Below, piece after piece: positions 8,363-19,104 of a stretch of 64,000 nucleotides of DNA. Source of the stretch: Candidatus Eisenbacteria bacterium (GTDB taxonomy: Bacteria > Eisenbacteria > RBG-16-71-46 > JACRLI01); NCBI GenBank assembly GCA_016235265.1, contig JACRLI010000019.1, positions 1-64,000 of the forward strand, written 5' to 3'. The stretch's first letter is position 1. Every line of letters starts with the position of its first letter. The notes below the pieces were generated by a model. It was not told where the DNA came from and did no database searches. It saw nothing but the letters and a program-made list of their open reading frames with translations. A program made the position numbers and the translations under genes.

Positions 8363-9230
8363 GTTGCCCGGGGGCCCCGCCGCGGCCCTCCTCCTGGCCC
8401 TGCTGCCGGTCATGGGATGCGGCGGTGGGGCCACTCCGCCTCCGGGCGGGTCGTCCGCGAAGGTGGCGGTGGCCTCCATCGGCCCGCTGGCCGACTGGTG
8501 CCGGCGCGTGGCCGGCCCCGCGTGGGAAGTGAAGGCGGTGGTGCCCCCGGGTGCCAGCCCGCACGCCTTCGAGGTGCTGCCGCGCGACGTGCAGGGTTTC
8601 GAGTCGGCTTCGTTGTGGCTGCGCGTGGGTGCCGGCCTGGACCCGTTCGTGGACCGCCTCCTCGCGGCCGAGCGCCCGCGCTGCGTGGTGACCGCCACCG
8701 ACGGCGTGCGGCTGCGCGAGGGCAATCCGCACGTGTGGCTGGACCCGGTGGTGGCGCGCGCCATGCTGCCGCGGATCGCGGAAGCCCTGGCCACGGTCGA
8801 CCCCGCGGACTCGGCGGGCTACCACGCACGCGCCCGCGACTACGCGGCGTCCCTGGACTCGCTGGACTCCGAGTACCGCGCCGCGGCCGCGGGCTTCCGG
8901 GTGCGGAGGTTCGTGGCCTTCCACGAGGCGTGGACCTACCTGGCCGCGCGCTACGGCCTGGAGCAGGCCGGATCCCTGGAGCCGGCGCCCGGGCGCGAGC
9001 CGGGACCGACGGACTGGGCCCGGCTGGTGGGCCTGGTGAAGAGCAGCGGCAGCCGGGTGGTGTTCGCCGAGCCGCAGTTCGGGCGGCGCCTGCCCGCCGC
9101 GCTGGCGTCGGACGCGGGGGTGAGGGTGCTGATGCTGGACCCGATGGGCACCACCGGGGAGGCCCGCGGCGAGAGCTACGTGGCCCTGATGCGGCGCAAC
9201 CTGGCCGTGCTGCGGGAGGGACTGAAGTGA
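8355..9230 (+). CDS. znuA: Metal-binding lipoprotein of a Zn/Mn ABC importer (ZnuA/AdcA-like)
   Basis: This is the solute-binding subunit of a cluster 9 ABC importer. A lipoprotein signal ends in the lipobox PVMGC, so Cys22 would be acylated. The expected metal ligands are present: His70 (GASPHAFE), His126 (GNPHVWLDP), His190 (VAFHEAW) and Asp262 (LDPMGTT). The His-rich loop seen in many zinc-specific homologues is missing, so zinc versus manganese is open. The start is TTG 8355, or TTG 8364, overlapping the rnc stop. It is followed directly by the ATPase and permease genes. Confidence 0.85.
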   Translation: MSRLPGGPAAALLLALLPVMGCGGGATPPPGGSSAKVAVASIGPLADWCRRVAGPAWEVKAVVPPGASPHAFEVLPRDVQGFESASLWLRVGAGLDPFVDRLLAAERPRCVVTATDGVRLREGNPHVWLDPVVARAMLPRIAEALATVDPADSAGYHARARDYAASLDSLDSEYRAAAAGFRVRRFVAFHEAWTYLAARYGLEQAGSLEPAPGREPGPTDWARLVGLVKSSGSRVVFAEPQFGRRLPAALASDAGVRVLMLDPMGTTGEARGESYVALMRRNLAVLREGLK

Positions 9231-10018
9231 GCCAACCGGTGCCGGCGCTGGCGTTGCGCGACGTGTGGGTCCGCGCCGGGGACCACGTCCTGCTCGAGGG
9301 GGTCACGCTGGACGTGCGCGAGGGCTCCATGCTGGGCGTGATCGGCCCCAACGGCGGCGGCAAGACCACGCTGCTGCGCGTGGCCCTGGGATTGCGCGCG
9401 CCGGATTCGGGTTCGGTGCGCTGGTTCGGCATGGGACTGGGCGAGGCCCGCGCCCGCGGCTACCGCGTGGGCTACGTGCCGCAGCGCGGCACCTGGGACC
9501 CGCGATTCCCGCTCACGGTGGAGGAGACCGTGCTGCTGGGGCGCCGCGGCCTGCGCGGCGCCGGTGCGCCCTTCAACCGCGAGGACCGCGACGCGGCGGC
9601 GCGCGCGATGGAGTTCATGGAGATCCGCCACCTCGCACGGCAGCGGCTGTCGAAGTGCTCGGGGGGCGAGCTGCAGCGCGCGCTGGTGGCGCGCGCCCTG
9701 TGCGTGGACCCGCGGGTTCTGGTGCTGGACGAGGCCACCAGCGCGGTGGACTCGGCGGCACAGGACCGGTTCTACCACCGGCTGCGGGAGCTGAAGGAAC
9801 GCGGCGTGACCGTGATCATGGTCAGTCACGACGTGGGCGTGATGGCCGCGGTGGCCGACGAGGTGGCCTGTCTCAACCAGCGGCTGCACTTCCACGGCGC
9901 GGCCGCCGAGGCGCTGGATGCCGGGAAGCTGGCCTCCGCCTATGGCTGCGAGGTGGAGCTGCTGGCGCACGGGAGCGTGCCGCACCGCGTGGTGCGCGAG
10001 CACGGGGAGCGTCCCTGA
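9227..10018 (+). CDS. znuC: Zn/Mn ABC transporter ATPase (ZnuC-like)
   Basis: This cytoplasmic ATPase powers metal import. It has 263 residues from GTG 9227, which overlaps the znuA stop (GTGA). Walker A is GPNGGGKTT (residues 40-48), the signature is CSGGELQRA in place of LSGGQ, and Walker B is VLVLDEA, with the switch His in VSHDVG. Short spacing and overlaps with both neighbours indicate one transport operon. Confidence 0.9.
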   Translation: MSQPVPALALRDVWVRAGDHVLLEGVTLDVREGSMLGVIGPNGGGKTTLLRVALGLRAPDSGSVRWFGMGLGEARARGYRVGYVPQRGTWDPRFPLTVEETVLLGRRGLRGAGAPFNREDRDAAARAMEFMEIRHLARQRLSKCSGGELQRALVARALCVDPRVLVLDEATSAVDSAAQDRFYHRLRELKERGVTVIMVSHDVGVMAAVADEVACLNQRLHFHGAAAEALDAGKLASAYGCEVELLAHGSVPHRVVREHGERP

Positions 10019-10812
10019 TGGCCATGGGCTTCCTCGCGCGGGCGGCGCTGGGTGCGATGCTGGTCAGCCTCACGCTGTCGCTGCTGAGCGGCTTCGTGGT
10101 GCTCAAGCGACTGGCGTTCTCGGGTTCGGGCATGGCGCACGCGGCCTTCGGCGGCGTGGCGCTGGCGCTGTTGCTGGGCCTGCCGCCGGCGCCGGTCGCG
10201 GTGGTGTTCTCGCTCGCGGTGGCGTACCTGGTCACCCGCCTGTCGCGCGACGGCGGGCTGCCCGAGGACAGCGCCATCGGCATCTTCTTCGCCGCCTCCA
10301 TGGCCTTCGGCGTGATCGTGCTCTCGTTTCATCGCGGCTACAACGTGGACCTGTTCAGCCTGCTGTTCGGCAACCTGCTGGCGGTGCAGATGTCGGACCT
10401 GTACATGATGGCGGGCCTCGCGGCGGTGGTGTCGTTCGTGGTGGGCCGGTACTTCTGGGAGCTGATCTCGGTGGCATTCGACGAGGACCTGGCCACGGTG
10501 GGCGGGTTGCCGGTGCGCGGCCTGAACCTGGCGCTGATGGTGCTCCTGGCGCTGGCGGTGATCTTGTCCATGAAGGCCGTGGGGCTGATCCTGGTCTCGG
10601 CGCTGCTGGTGCTCCCCGGGGCCACCGCCCTGGAGCTGGCCGGGAGCCTGCGTTCGTTCGTGGGGCTCTCGATCCTGTTCGGATTGCTGGCGGCCGCCAC
10701 CGGGCTGGCGGCGTCCTATGCGCTCAATCTCGCCTCGGGCGCCGCAATCGTCCTCTCCGGAACCCTCATCTTCCTGCTCGTGCACACGTTGCGGCGTTCC
10801 CGGCGGCGCTGA
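10018..10812 (+). CDS. znuB: Zn/Mn ABC transporter permease (ZnuB-like, ABC-3 family)
   Basis: This inner-membrane permease has 264 residues and about eight hydrophobic helices. Family landmarks are the N-terminal FVVLKRLAFSGSGMAHAAFGG segment, DSAIGIFFAASMAFG, and the EAA-like region near VGLILVSALLVLPGATA. The start ATG shares one base with the upstream TGA (TGATG). No Zur-type operator was recognised upstream of the operon. Confidence 0.88.
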   Translation: MAMGFLARAALGAMLVSLTLSLLSGFVVLKRLAFSGSGMAHAAFGGVALALLLGLPPAPVAVVFSLAVAYLVTRLSRDGGLPEDSAIGIFFAASMAFGVIVLSFHRGYNVDLFSLLFGNLLAVQMSDLYMMAGLAAVVSFVVGRYFWELISVAFDEDLATVGGLPVRGLNLALMVLLALAVILSMKAVGLILVSALLVLPGATALELAGSLRSFVGLSILFGLLAAATGLAASYALNLASGAAIVLSGTLIFLLVHTLRRSRRR

Positions 10813-10864
10813 AGCCGCGCGCCGGCATCAAGGGGCGGGGCCCGCCGGCCGAAAATCCCCTCGG

Positions 10865-10881
10865 GTCCCGCGGCGCGGGAC
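10865..10881 (+). terminator. Small hairpin after the metal importer operon
   Basis: GTCCCGC (10865-10871) pairs with GCGGGAC (10875-10881) around a 3-nt loop. There is no T-run downstream, so termination would be weak. Confidence 0.3.
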
Positions 10882-10906
10882 AAACAACCCGGGAGACGCC
10901 GGGCGC

Positions 10907-10922
10907 ATCCTATCATTAGGAT
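10907..10922. promoter_or_regulatory. Perfect inverted repeat, operator-like
   Basis: ATCCTA and TAGGAT flank TCAT in an otherwise GC-rich intergenic region, about 100 nt before the TPR gene. The central TATCAT resembles a -10 box, but no -35 partner sits at the right distance. It could be a regulator site or a small hairpin. Confidence 0.3.
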
Positions 10923-11022
10923 CGAAGACGAGGCGGCAGGGCCGCGCCGCAGCCGGTTCGACCTGCCGCAGCTTCTTCCTGGCGCCGAGCCCGCCCGACC
11001 CGTCACCCCCTGGAGCCGAAGC

Positions 11023-12693
11023 ATGATCCGTCCGCGATTCCCGCGATTCCCGCTCTTTCCTGCCACCCTGGTTCCCGGGCTGGTCGCCGTGTGCCTGGCG
11101 CTGGCGCCGGTGCCCGCGCGGGCCCAGGACGAGGCCAGCATGCTGCACGCCGGTCGCGCCTCGGTCGCCGAGCAGGAAGGCGACTGGAAGACCGCGCTCA
11201 ACGAATACTCCGCGGCGCTCCAGAGTGATTCCACCTCCGGCTACCTGCTCGCGCGCGTGATTCACTGCCTGTTCCAGCTGGGGCGGGACGACGAGGTGAT
11301 GAGCTTCGCCAACGTGCTCTGGAAGCGGGACTCCACCCAGGCGGACGCCGCGGCCGAGGCGGGGTAGATGGCCTTCATGCACGGTCGCATGGACGAGGCC
11401 GCCCACTGGTTCTTGGCGGCGACGCGCGCCCGGCCGGGCAGCGCCCGCAGCTGGACGCAGCTGGCGCTGGTCTACGACCAGCTGGGCCGCCCCGCGGACG
11501 CGGACAGCGCATTGGCGGGGGCGGCGCGCGCCGAGCCCGAGAATCCCGGCGTGCTCTACTACCTCGCGTGGTTTCGGGCGCCCCGCCGGCTGGTCCGGAT
11601 CGCGCCGCGCTACCCGCGCGCCTGGACGCTGCTGGGACAGGTGTGCGAAGACCTGAAGCTGCTGCAGGAGGCCCGCGAAAGTTACGCGCGCGCCGCGCGC
11701 GGGGGTGGTTCCGCCGGCGACGTGGAACAGGGCCAGCGCGGGCTGGCGCGCATCGCCTTCCTCACCGAGAAGCCGGAGGATGCCCTCGCGCCGCTCCAGG
11801 GGCTGCTCGCGACCAACCCTGCCGACACCCACATGCGCCGGCTGCGCTGCGAGCTGCTGGCGCGGCTGCACCGGGACGCCGAGGCCCTGGCCGACGCCGA
11901 CACCCTGGCGGCGCTCGAGCCGGACAACATCCTGTGGGCGGCGCTCAAGGCCGACCTGCTCTCGCGCAAGGGGGAGCTGGACCGGGCCCGGGACGTGGTG
12001 GCCGGCTTCGCGAGGTCCCACCCGGGCCACTATCGCTCCTACGAACTGCTGGCCAACATGGAGATGCGCCGCCGCCACCTGGACGACGCGTTGACGGAGG
12101 CCGGGCGGGCCCGCGAACTGGCGCCGGATTCCGCGTCCGTCCACTACCTGGTGGGGCAGGTGCTGGCCGAGATGGGCCGGAACGCCGCCGCCGAGTCGGC
12201 GCTCACCGTGGCCATCGGATTGGACTCCGCCTTCATCCCGGCGCATTTCGCCCTGGGAGTGGTGCGCGAGCGCCAGGGCCGGCTGGAGGCCTCCGAGGCG
12301 GCCTTCCGCTCCGTGCTGCGACTCGACCCGCGCAACGCGCAGGCCCGAAACTACCTGGGCTACATGTACGTGGACCGGGGTCTCAAGCTCCAGGAATCGC
12401 TGCAGGAGATCGAGCTGGCGCTCCGCGAGGACCCCCGGAACTCCGCCTACCTGGACAGCCGCGGCTGGGCCTACTACCGGCTGGGCCGGCTGGAGGAGGC
12501 CCGCGCCGACCTGGAGGCGGCCGTCCGCAACGGGGGCGGGGACCCGGTGATCCAGGAGCACCTGGGGGATGTCCTGGCCTCCATGAAGCTGTTCCGGCTG
12601 GCCGAACAGGCCTACCAGGAAGCCTCCAGCCGGGACCCGGGTAACTCCGGCCTGAAGCAGAAGCTCCGCAGCGCGCAGGATCAGCAGAAGTAG
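11023..12693 (+). pseudogene. Exported TPR-repeat protein interrupted by an in-frame amber codon
   Basis: Two open segments, 11023-11364 and 11368-12693, lie in the same frame, separated only by TAG at 11365-11367. The first has a signal peptide ending VPARA, with predicted mature N-terminus QDEAS, followed by the first TPR helices. The second begins in mid-repeat (MAFMHGRMDEAAHWFLAATRARP) and continues with about ten TPR units to the end. Joined, the protein has 556 residues and would be a periplasmic or outer-membrane assembly scaffold. TAG falls where a residue such as Trp would fit. TAG ends other genes here, so recoding is unlikely. A nonsense mutation or sequencing error is the likely cause. 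Confidence 0.75.
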
Positions 12694-12721
12694 GCCCACC
12701 GAAGGCGGCTCCGGGCCCGGA

Positions 12722-12739
12722 GGCGCGGGAACCCGCGCC
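12722..12739 (+). terminator. Palindromic hairpin between the TPR gene and the sigma factor
   Basis: GGCGCGGG (12722-12729) and CCCGCGCC (12732-12739) are perfectly complementary around AA. It lacks a T-run. It overlaps the putative ECF -35 element, so it may act as a terminator, an operator, or by chance. Confidence 0.35.
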
Positions 12740-12757
12740 GCCCGGGCCGTGTATCTA
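12728..12757 (+). promoter_or_regulatory. Possible ECF-type promoter of the sigma/anti-sigma operon
   Basis: GGAACC at 12728-12733 resembles the -35 element of many ECF sigma factors, and TGTATCTA about 16 nt later could be the -10 region. ECF genes are often autoregulated through such sites. The overlap with a palindrome makes this uncertain. Confidence 0.3.
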
Positions 12758-12789
12758 CACTCAGAAACCGAAACCCGGCAGGGGTGCGC

Positions 12790-13398
12790 ATGGCTCTGGA
12801 CGCCAATCCGCCTGAACTGGCAGCGACCAGCGATGAGGACCTGATGGCGCAGGTCATCGCGGGCTCCGAGGGGGCCTTCGCCGCGCTGGTGCAGCGGTAC
12901 TCGCAGCGGATTCTCAATACCGTCTACCGGTACGTGGGGGACCGCGCGCGGGCCGAGGACATCTCCCAGGAGGTCTTCCTCCGGGTGTGGGTCCACCGGA
13001 GCCGCTACCGCGCAGGAGGCCGGTTCTCCGCCTGGCTGTTCACCATCGCCGTGAACCTGGCCAAGAACGAGATCCGCAGCCGGGTCCGGCACCGGACCAC
13101 CACCAGCCTGGAGCACCTGCAGGAGACTTCCGGGGACGTGGAACTGGCCCTGGTGGACCGGTCCCGGAGGCCCGACCGGTGGGCGGAGCAGGCCGAGTTG
13201 CAGGCGGCGGTCTCGGAAGCGGTCCAGGAATTGCCGGAACCTTTTCGGGAGGCTGTGGTGTTAAGAGACCTGGATGGCCTGTCCTACGAGGAGATCTCCG
13301 AAGTGCTGGGAGTTCCCGGGGGGACGGTCCGGTCCAGGATCAACCGGGCGCGGCACCTTCTCAAGAAGAAGCTGCTGCCGTTCCTGACGGAAGAGTAA
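12790..13398 (+). CDS. ECF RNA polymerase sigma factor (SigW/RpoE type)
   Basis: This alternative sigma factor redirects RNA polymerase, usually in response to envelope stress. It has 202 residues from ATG 12790; a GTG at 12784 is possible. Region 2 spans DLMAQVIAGSEGAFAAL to EDISQEVFLRVWVH. Region 4 spans LPEPFREAVVLRDLDGLSYEE to TVRSRINRARHLLKKKL and contains the helix-turn-helix. The linker has no domain 3, as in ECF proteins. The anti-sigma gene follows 13 nt later. Confidence 0.93.
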   Translation: MALDANPPELAATSDEDLMAQVIAGSEGAFAALVQRYSQRILNTVYRYVGDRARAEDISQEVFLRVWVHRSRYRAGGRFSAWLFTIAVNLAKNEIRSRVRHRTTTSLEHLQETSGDVELALVDRSRRPDRWAEQAELQAAVSEAVQELPEPFREAVVLRDLDGLSYEEISEVLGVPGGTVRSRINRARHLLKKKLLPFLTEE

Positions 13399-13411
13399 CC
13401 GGGAGAACCGC

Positions 13412-14104
13412 ATGGGCATCTTCTGCTACCGGGTACGTGAGAAGTTCTCCGATCTCCTGGAAGAACGGCTGCCGGGCGCCGAGCGCGACCGGGTCCTGGC
13501 CCACCTCGCGCGCTGCGCGGAGTGCGCCGGGGACTACCAGTTGTTCCGCAAGTCGCATGACCTCGTGACGGGCCTCGAGCCCATCGCCGTTCCGGAAGAC
13601 TTCACGGCGCGCGTGCTGGCGCGGGTTCGCGAGCAGGGCGCCCAGGACGACCCGACCTGGATTCCGTCCATCCTCCACGCTCCGGGCAGAGCAGCCCGGT
13701 CGTTGAGGTGGGGGTCCGGTCTGGCCGCGGCGGCGGCGGTGGCGGCTCTGGTGGTGGGCGTGTGGATGCTGATGACGCACCCGCGGACCAATTCAGCCTC
13801 CGTGCCCATTGCCGGGAATGCCGCCCCGCCACCGTCCGCGGTCGCTGCTCCGCGGCTGGCGAATTCGCCTGCCGCTCTGCCTGCGACCCCGGCCGCAGCC
13901 CTGCAGTCGCCGGTGCGCACCGGCACCCGCCCGGGCCAGCCGTCCGGCCCGGCGCTGGCGCGGCGCTCCTTCACCGATTCGCTGTACGACCAGTTGCCCG
14001 ACCAGCCGTTCCCGCTCGACAAGGGCAGTGGCCAGCTGGTGCGCGACTCGCAGGACACCGGATACAAGGTCACTCCGATCAAGTCGCGGGGGGACCACCG
14101 CTGA
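13412..14104 (+). CDS. Membrane-anchored zinc-finger anti-sigma factor
   Basis: This 230-residue protein is likely to sequester the adjacent ECF sigma factor. The N-terminal ZAS-like motif is HLARCAECAGDY (His-x3-Cys-x2-Cys). A single membrane helix near residues 100-122 (GLAAAAAVAALVVGVWMLM) is followed by a Pro/Ala-rich periplasmic region of about 100 residues that could sense envelope conditions. The function is assigned from domain order and the neighbouring gene. A strong terminator lies downstream, so the two genes form one unit. Confidence 0.85.
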   Translation: MGIFCYRVREKFSDLLEERLPGAERDRVLAHLARCAECAGDYQLFRKSHDLVTGLEPIAVPEDFTARVLARVREQGAQDDPTWIPSILHAPGRAARSLRWGSGLAAAAAVAALVVGVWMLMTHPRTNSASVPIAGNAAPPPSAVAAPRLANSPAALPATPAAALQSPVRTGTRPGQPSGPALARRSFTDSLYDQLPDQPFPLDKGSGQLVRDSQDTGYKVTPIKSRGDHR

Positions 14105-14194
14105 CCGGCGCCGTTCCCGCGGGTGCCACCATGGGTCCGCGGGGTCGGGCACCTGCCACGAGGACCTCAGGTTGTGCTTCGAAGAATGAACCCG

Positions 14195-14224
14195 GCGGGG
14201 AGCCCAACGGCTCCCCGCTTTTCT
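14195..14224 (+). terminator. Rho-independent terminator of the sigma/anti-sigma operon
   Basis: A perfect 10-bp stem, GCGGGGAGCC (14195-14204) with GGCTCCCCGC (14209-14218), has a CAAC loop and is followed by TTTTCT. Confidence 0.93.
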
Positions 14225-14310
14225 CTCCCGCTTCGTCTGCCCTGGTCCGCGTCCCTGGTCCGGTGCGTCCGGTTCACCCCCGGGGCCGGCTTGTGCTAGG
14301 TTCCCTACCA

Positions 14311-15429
14311 ATGAATCAGAGCGTCGTGCGCGTCCCGCTGGGCGAGAGGTCGTACCGTGTGCACATCGGCGCGGGTCTTCTCGGCGGCCTGCCGCGCCTC
14401 CTGCGCGAGCTGGGATCGCACCGCCAGCTCTGGATCCTCACCGACGCCCGCGTGGCGCGGCTGCACGCCCGGTCCCTGGCCGGTCGGTTGCGCCGCGCCG
14501 GCTTCCGCGTGCGCCTCGACGCCGTCCCACCCGGGGAACGGTCCAAGTCCGCGGCCACGCTGGAGCGGCTGGCGCTTCGCGGTCTGCGCGGCGGGATCAC
14601 ACGGGACGCGCTGCTGCTGGCCGTGGGGGGTGGGGTGGTGGGGGACCTGGGCGGACTTCTCGCCGGCACCTACCTGCGCGGCCTCCCGTGGGTCCAGGTG
14701 CCCACCACGCTGCTGGCGCAGGTGGACGCCAGCGTCGGGGGCAAGGTGGCGGTGGACGTGGGGCCTTACAAGAACAGCCTGGGTTTGTTCCTGCAGCCCC
14801 GGGCGGTGGTGGCCGACGTTTCGGTGCTGCGAACCCTGCCGCTGCGGCAGTTCCGCTGCGGCGTGGCGGAGGCCATCAAGATGGCCGCGGTCCTGGGCCG
14901 CCGGGATTTCGCCTGGCTGGAGCGCCACGTCCAGGGGCTCGGTCCTCGGAGCCCCTCCCCGGAACTCGTCGAGCTGGTCCGCCGTTCGGTCCGCCTGAAG
15001 TCCGCCGTGGTGGCCGGGGACGAATTCGACCGCGGCCGCCGCGCGCTGCTCAATTTCGGGCACACCCTGGGACACGCCCTGGAGGGCCTGCAGCGCTACC
15101 GCGGCCTGCTGCACGGGGAGGCGGTGGCGGTGGGTTGCGCTTTCGCGGCGGGCTGGTCCCGCGACCTCGGGTTGCTCCCGGCGGGGGACGCCGCCCGGCT
15201 GCTGGCGCTCCTGGCGGACGCCGGCCTGCCCGTCCGGCCTCCGGCGGTTCGCCCGGCCCGGGTCCTGAAGCTCATTCTTGGAGACAAGAAACAATCTGAC
15301 AATGGGTTAGCCTTCGTGTTGACAGGCCCATTGGGCGATGGTAGCGTGAGACGCCTTCGCCGTGGCAAGGCGCTGGAGCGGGCGCTGGAGGCGTTCCTGG
15401 AATCGCGTCCCGCAAAGGAGCGACCCTGA
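14311..15429 (+). CDS. aroB: 3-dehydroquinate synthase
   Basis: AroB carries out the second step of the shikimate pathway, converting DAHP to 3-dehydroquinate with NAD and a divalent metal. It has 372 residues from ATG 14311. Diagnostic segments are AVGGGVVGDLGGLLAGTYLRG, VPTTLLAQVDASVGGKVAVD, and the metal ligands Glu (CGVAEAIK), His (NFGHTLGHALE) and His (LLHGEAVAVG). It is the first gene after the terminator and its stop overlaps the proposed aroQ start. Confidence 0.95.
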   Translation: MNQSVVRVPLGERSYRVHIGAGLLGGLPRLLRELGSHRQLWILTDARVARLHARSLAGRLRRAGFRVRLDAVPPGERSKSAATLERLALRGLRGGITRDALLLAVGGGVVGDLGGLLAGTYLRGLPWVQVPTTLLAQVDASVGGKVAVDVGPYKNSLGLFLQPRAVVADVSVLRTLPLRQFRCGVAEAIKMAAVLGRRDFAWLERHVQGLGPRSPSPELVELVRRSVRLKSAVVAGDEFDRGRRALLNFGHTLGHALEGLQRYRGLLHGEAVAVGCAFAAGWSRDLGLLPAGDAARLLALLADAGLPVRPPAVRPARVLKLILGDKKQSDNGLAFVLTGPLGDGSVRRLRRGKALERALEAFLESRPAKERP

Positions 15430-15863
15430 AGAAGATCCTGGTGCTGCACGGCCCCAACCTGAACCTGCTGGGGAAGCGCGAGCCGGAGGTCTACGGCCGG
15501 GCCAGCCTGGCGGAGATTGACGCTGAACTGGGGCGGCGGGCTTCGGAGCTGGGGGTGGCGGTCGAGTGCCGCCAGTCCAACCATGAAGGCGAGCTGATCG
15601 ACTGGGTCCAGTCGGCTCCCGCTGCCTTCCAGGGGCTCATTCTCAACCCCGGCGGCCTGACCCACACCAGCGTGGCGCTCCGCGACGCGGTGGCGGGGGT
15701 GAGCCTGCCCGCCGTGGAAGTTCACCTGTCGAATATCTTCGCGCGGGAGCCGTTCCGGCGCGAGTCCCTGATCGCCGGCGTCGCCTGGGGCTGCATCAGC
15801 GGCCTGGGCCCGACCGGATACTTGCTGGCACTGGAGGCCCTGGCCGGACGGCGCGACGCCTGA
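15426..15863 (+). CDS. aroQ: 3-dehydroquinate dehydratase, type II
   Basis: AroQ dehydrates 3-dehydroquinate, the step after AroB. The type II signature is [17 protein letters not shown], with the reactive Tyr23 on the lid, and [14 protein letters not shown] carries the catalytic His. Family members start [11 protein letters not shown]. The only codon giving that N-terminus is CTG 15426. It overlaps the aroB TGA and sits 5 nt after AAAGGAG (15414-15420). GTG 15441 would remove five conserved residues and lie about 20 nt from the ribosome site. I therefore propose a non-canonical CTG start and a 145-residue protein. Confidence 0.9.
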   Translation: MKKILVLHGPNLNLLGKREPEVYGRASLAEIDAELGRRASELGVAVECRQSNHEGELIDWVQSAPAAFQGLILNPGGLTHTSVALRDAVAGVSLPAVEVHLSNIFAREPFRRESLIAGVAWGCISGLGPTGYLLALEALAGRRDA

Positions 15864-15873
15864 CGGCATTGCC

Positions 15874-16404
<531 letters not shown>

Positions 16405-16423
16405 CCTGCCGATAACCTTCTCG

Positions 16424-17599
16424 ATGAGTGTCGACCTGCGTCGCATCCTCGAGAAGATGGTCCAGTCCGGGGCCTCCGACCTCCACCTCAAGGTGGGGGT
16501 CCCGCCGTGCATCCGGGTCAATGGAGACCTGATCCGGCTGGACGACCCGCCGCCGTCGCTGCAGGACGCGCGCGCCATCCTGGACGAGCTGCTCAAGCCC
16601 CACCAGAAGCAGATCTTCGAACAGCAGCGCGAGGTGGACTTCGCCTTCGGCGTGCCCGGCCTGGCCCGCTTCCGCGCCAACTTCTACCAGCAGCGCGGCA
16701 CCTTCGCACTGTGCTTCCGGCAGGTGCCCATGACCGTGCCCACGCTGGAGGAGCTGCACCTCCCGCCGGTCCTGGCCGAGCTGGCCAAGCGGCCCCGCGG
16801 CCTGATCCTGGTGACCGGCGCGACCGGCTCGGGCAAGTCCACCACCCTGGCCTCGATGATCCACGTCATGAACCGCGAAATGGGCCGCACCGTGATCACC
16901 ATCGAGGACCCCATCGAGTACCTGCACTCCGACCAGCAGTGTTACATCAGCCAGCGGGAGGTGGGCCTCGACACGGAGAGCTTCGGCGAGGGCCTCAAGC
17001 ACATCCTGCGGCAGGACCCCGACGTGATCCTGGTGGGCGAGATCCGCGACGTGGAGACCATGGAGACGGTGCTGAGCGCCGCCGACACCGGCCACCTGGT
17101 GTTCTCGACGCTGCACACCACGGACGCCGTGCAGACGGTCAACCGCATCCTGTCCTTCTTCCCGCCGGACCAGCGCGAGGAGGCCCGCTACCTGGTGAGC
17201 TCCACGTTGCAGGCGGTGGTGTCGCAGCGGCTGATCCCGCGCGCCGACGGCAAGGGCCGCGTGCCCGCCGCGGAGGTGCTGGTGACCACCGCCACGGTGC
17301 GCGAGTACATCGAGGACCCCACCAAGACCTCGATGATCCGCCAGCTGATTGCCGAGGGCGTGGCCGAGTACGGCACGCAGACCTTCGACCAGTCGGTGAT
17401 GCAGCTGTACACGTCCGGACTGATCACCATCGACCAGGCCCTGGTGTACTGCTCCAACCCGAACGAGTTCATGCTCCGCGTCAAGGGCATCCACACCACC
17501 AGCGACCGCAGCTGGGACGCGTTCGAGGCGCCCGAGGAGGGCGAGGAGAAGACGGGCATGGTGAAGACCCGGACCGAGGGGCCCGACCTCTTTCTATAG
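16424..17599 (+). CDS. pilT: PilT-type twitching motility ATPase
   Basis: PilT is the hexameric ATPase that retracts type IV pili. The 391-residue protein has an N-terminal PAS-like domain (SGASDLHLKVGVPP), Walker A GATGSGKSTT at 132-141, the Asp box TIEDPIEYLH, Walker B VILVGEIRD, the His box STLHTTDAVQTV, and a version of the AIRNLIRE retraction motif (SMIRQLIAEG). An extra acidic tail of about 30 residues follows. No other pilus gene is nearby, and it sits between accB and accC. Confidence 0.92.
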   Translation: MSVDLRRILEKMVQSGASDLHLKVGVPPCIRVNGDLIRLDDPPPSLQDARAILDELLKPHQKQIFEQQREVDFAFGVPGLARFRANFYQQRGTFALCFRQVPMTVPTLEELHLPPVLAELAKRPRGLILVTGATGSGKSTTLASMIHVMNREMGRTVITIEDPIEYLHSDQQCYISQREVGLDTESFGEGLKHILRQDPDVILVGEIRDVETMETVLSAADTGHLVFSTLHTTDAVQTVNRILSFFPPDQREEARYLVSSTLQAVVSQRLIPRADGKGRVPAAEVLVTTATVREYIEDPTKTSMIRQLIAEGVAEYGTQTFDQSVMQLYTSGLITIDQALVYCSNPNEFMLRVKGIHTTSDRSWDAFEAPEEGEEKTGMVKTRTEGPDLFL

Positions 17600-17642
17600 T
17601 GCGGGCATCCGGGCCCGCCGGACGCGGGCACGCAGGACTTTG

Positions 17643-17668
17643 AAGGGGCGCACGCGCATGCGCCCCTT
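17643..17668 (+). terminator. Hairpin terminator after pilT
   Basis: AAGGGGCGCA (17643-17652) pairs perfectly with TGCGCCCCTT (17659-17668) around a 6-nt loop. No T-run follows, so it is either a weak terminator or a 3' stabilising structure. Confidence 0.55.
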
Positions 17669-17742
17669 CCGCATCGAGTGCGCGGATCAGGGGTTCACGC
17701 GCGCCTTTTGCCGCCGGCCGCCGCCATGCTATGCTGCCTCGC

Positions 17743-19100
<1,358 letters not shown>

Positions 19101-19104
<4 letters not shown>

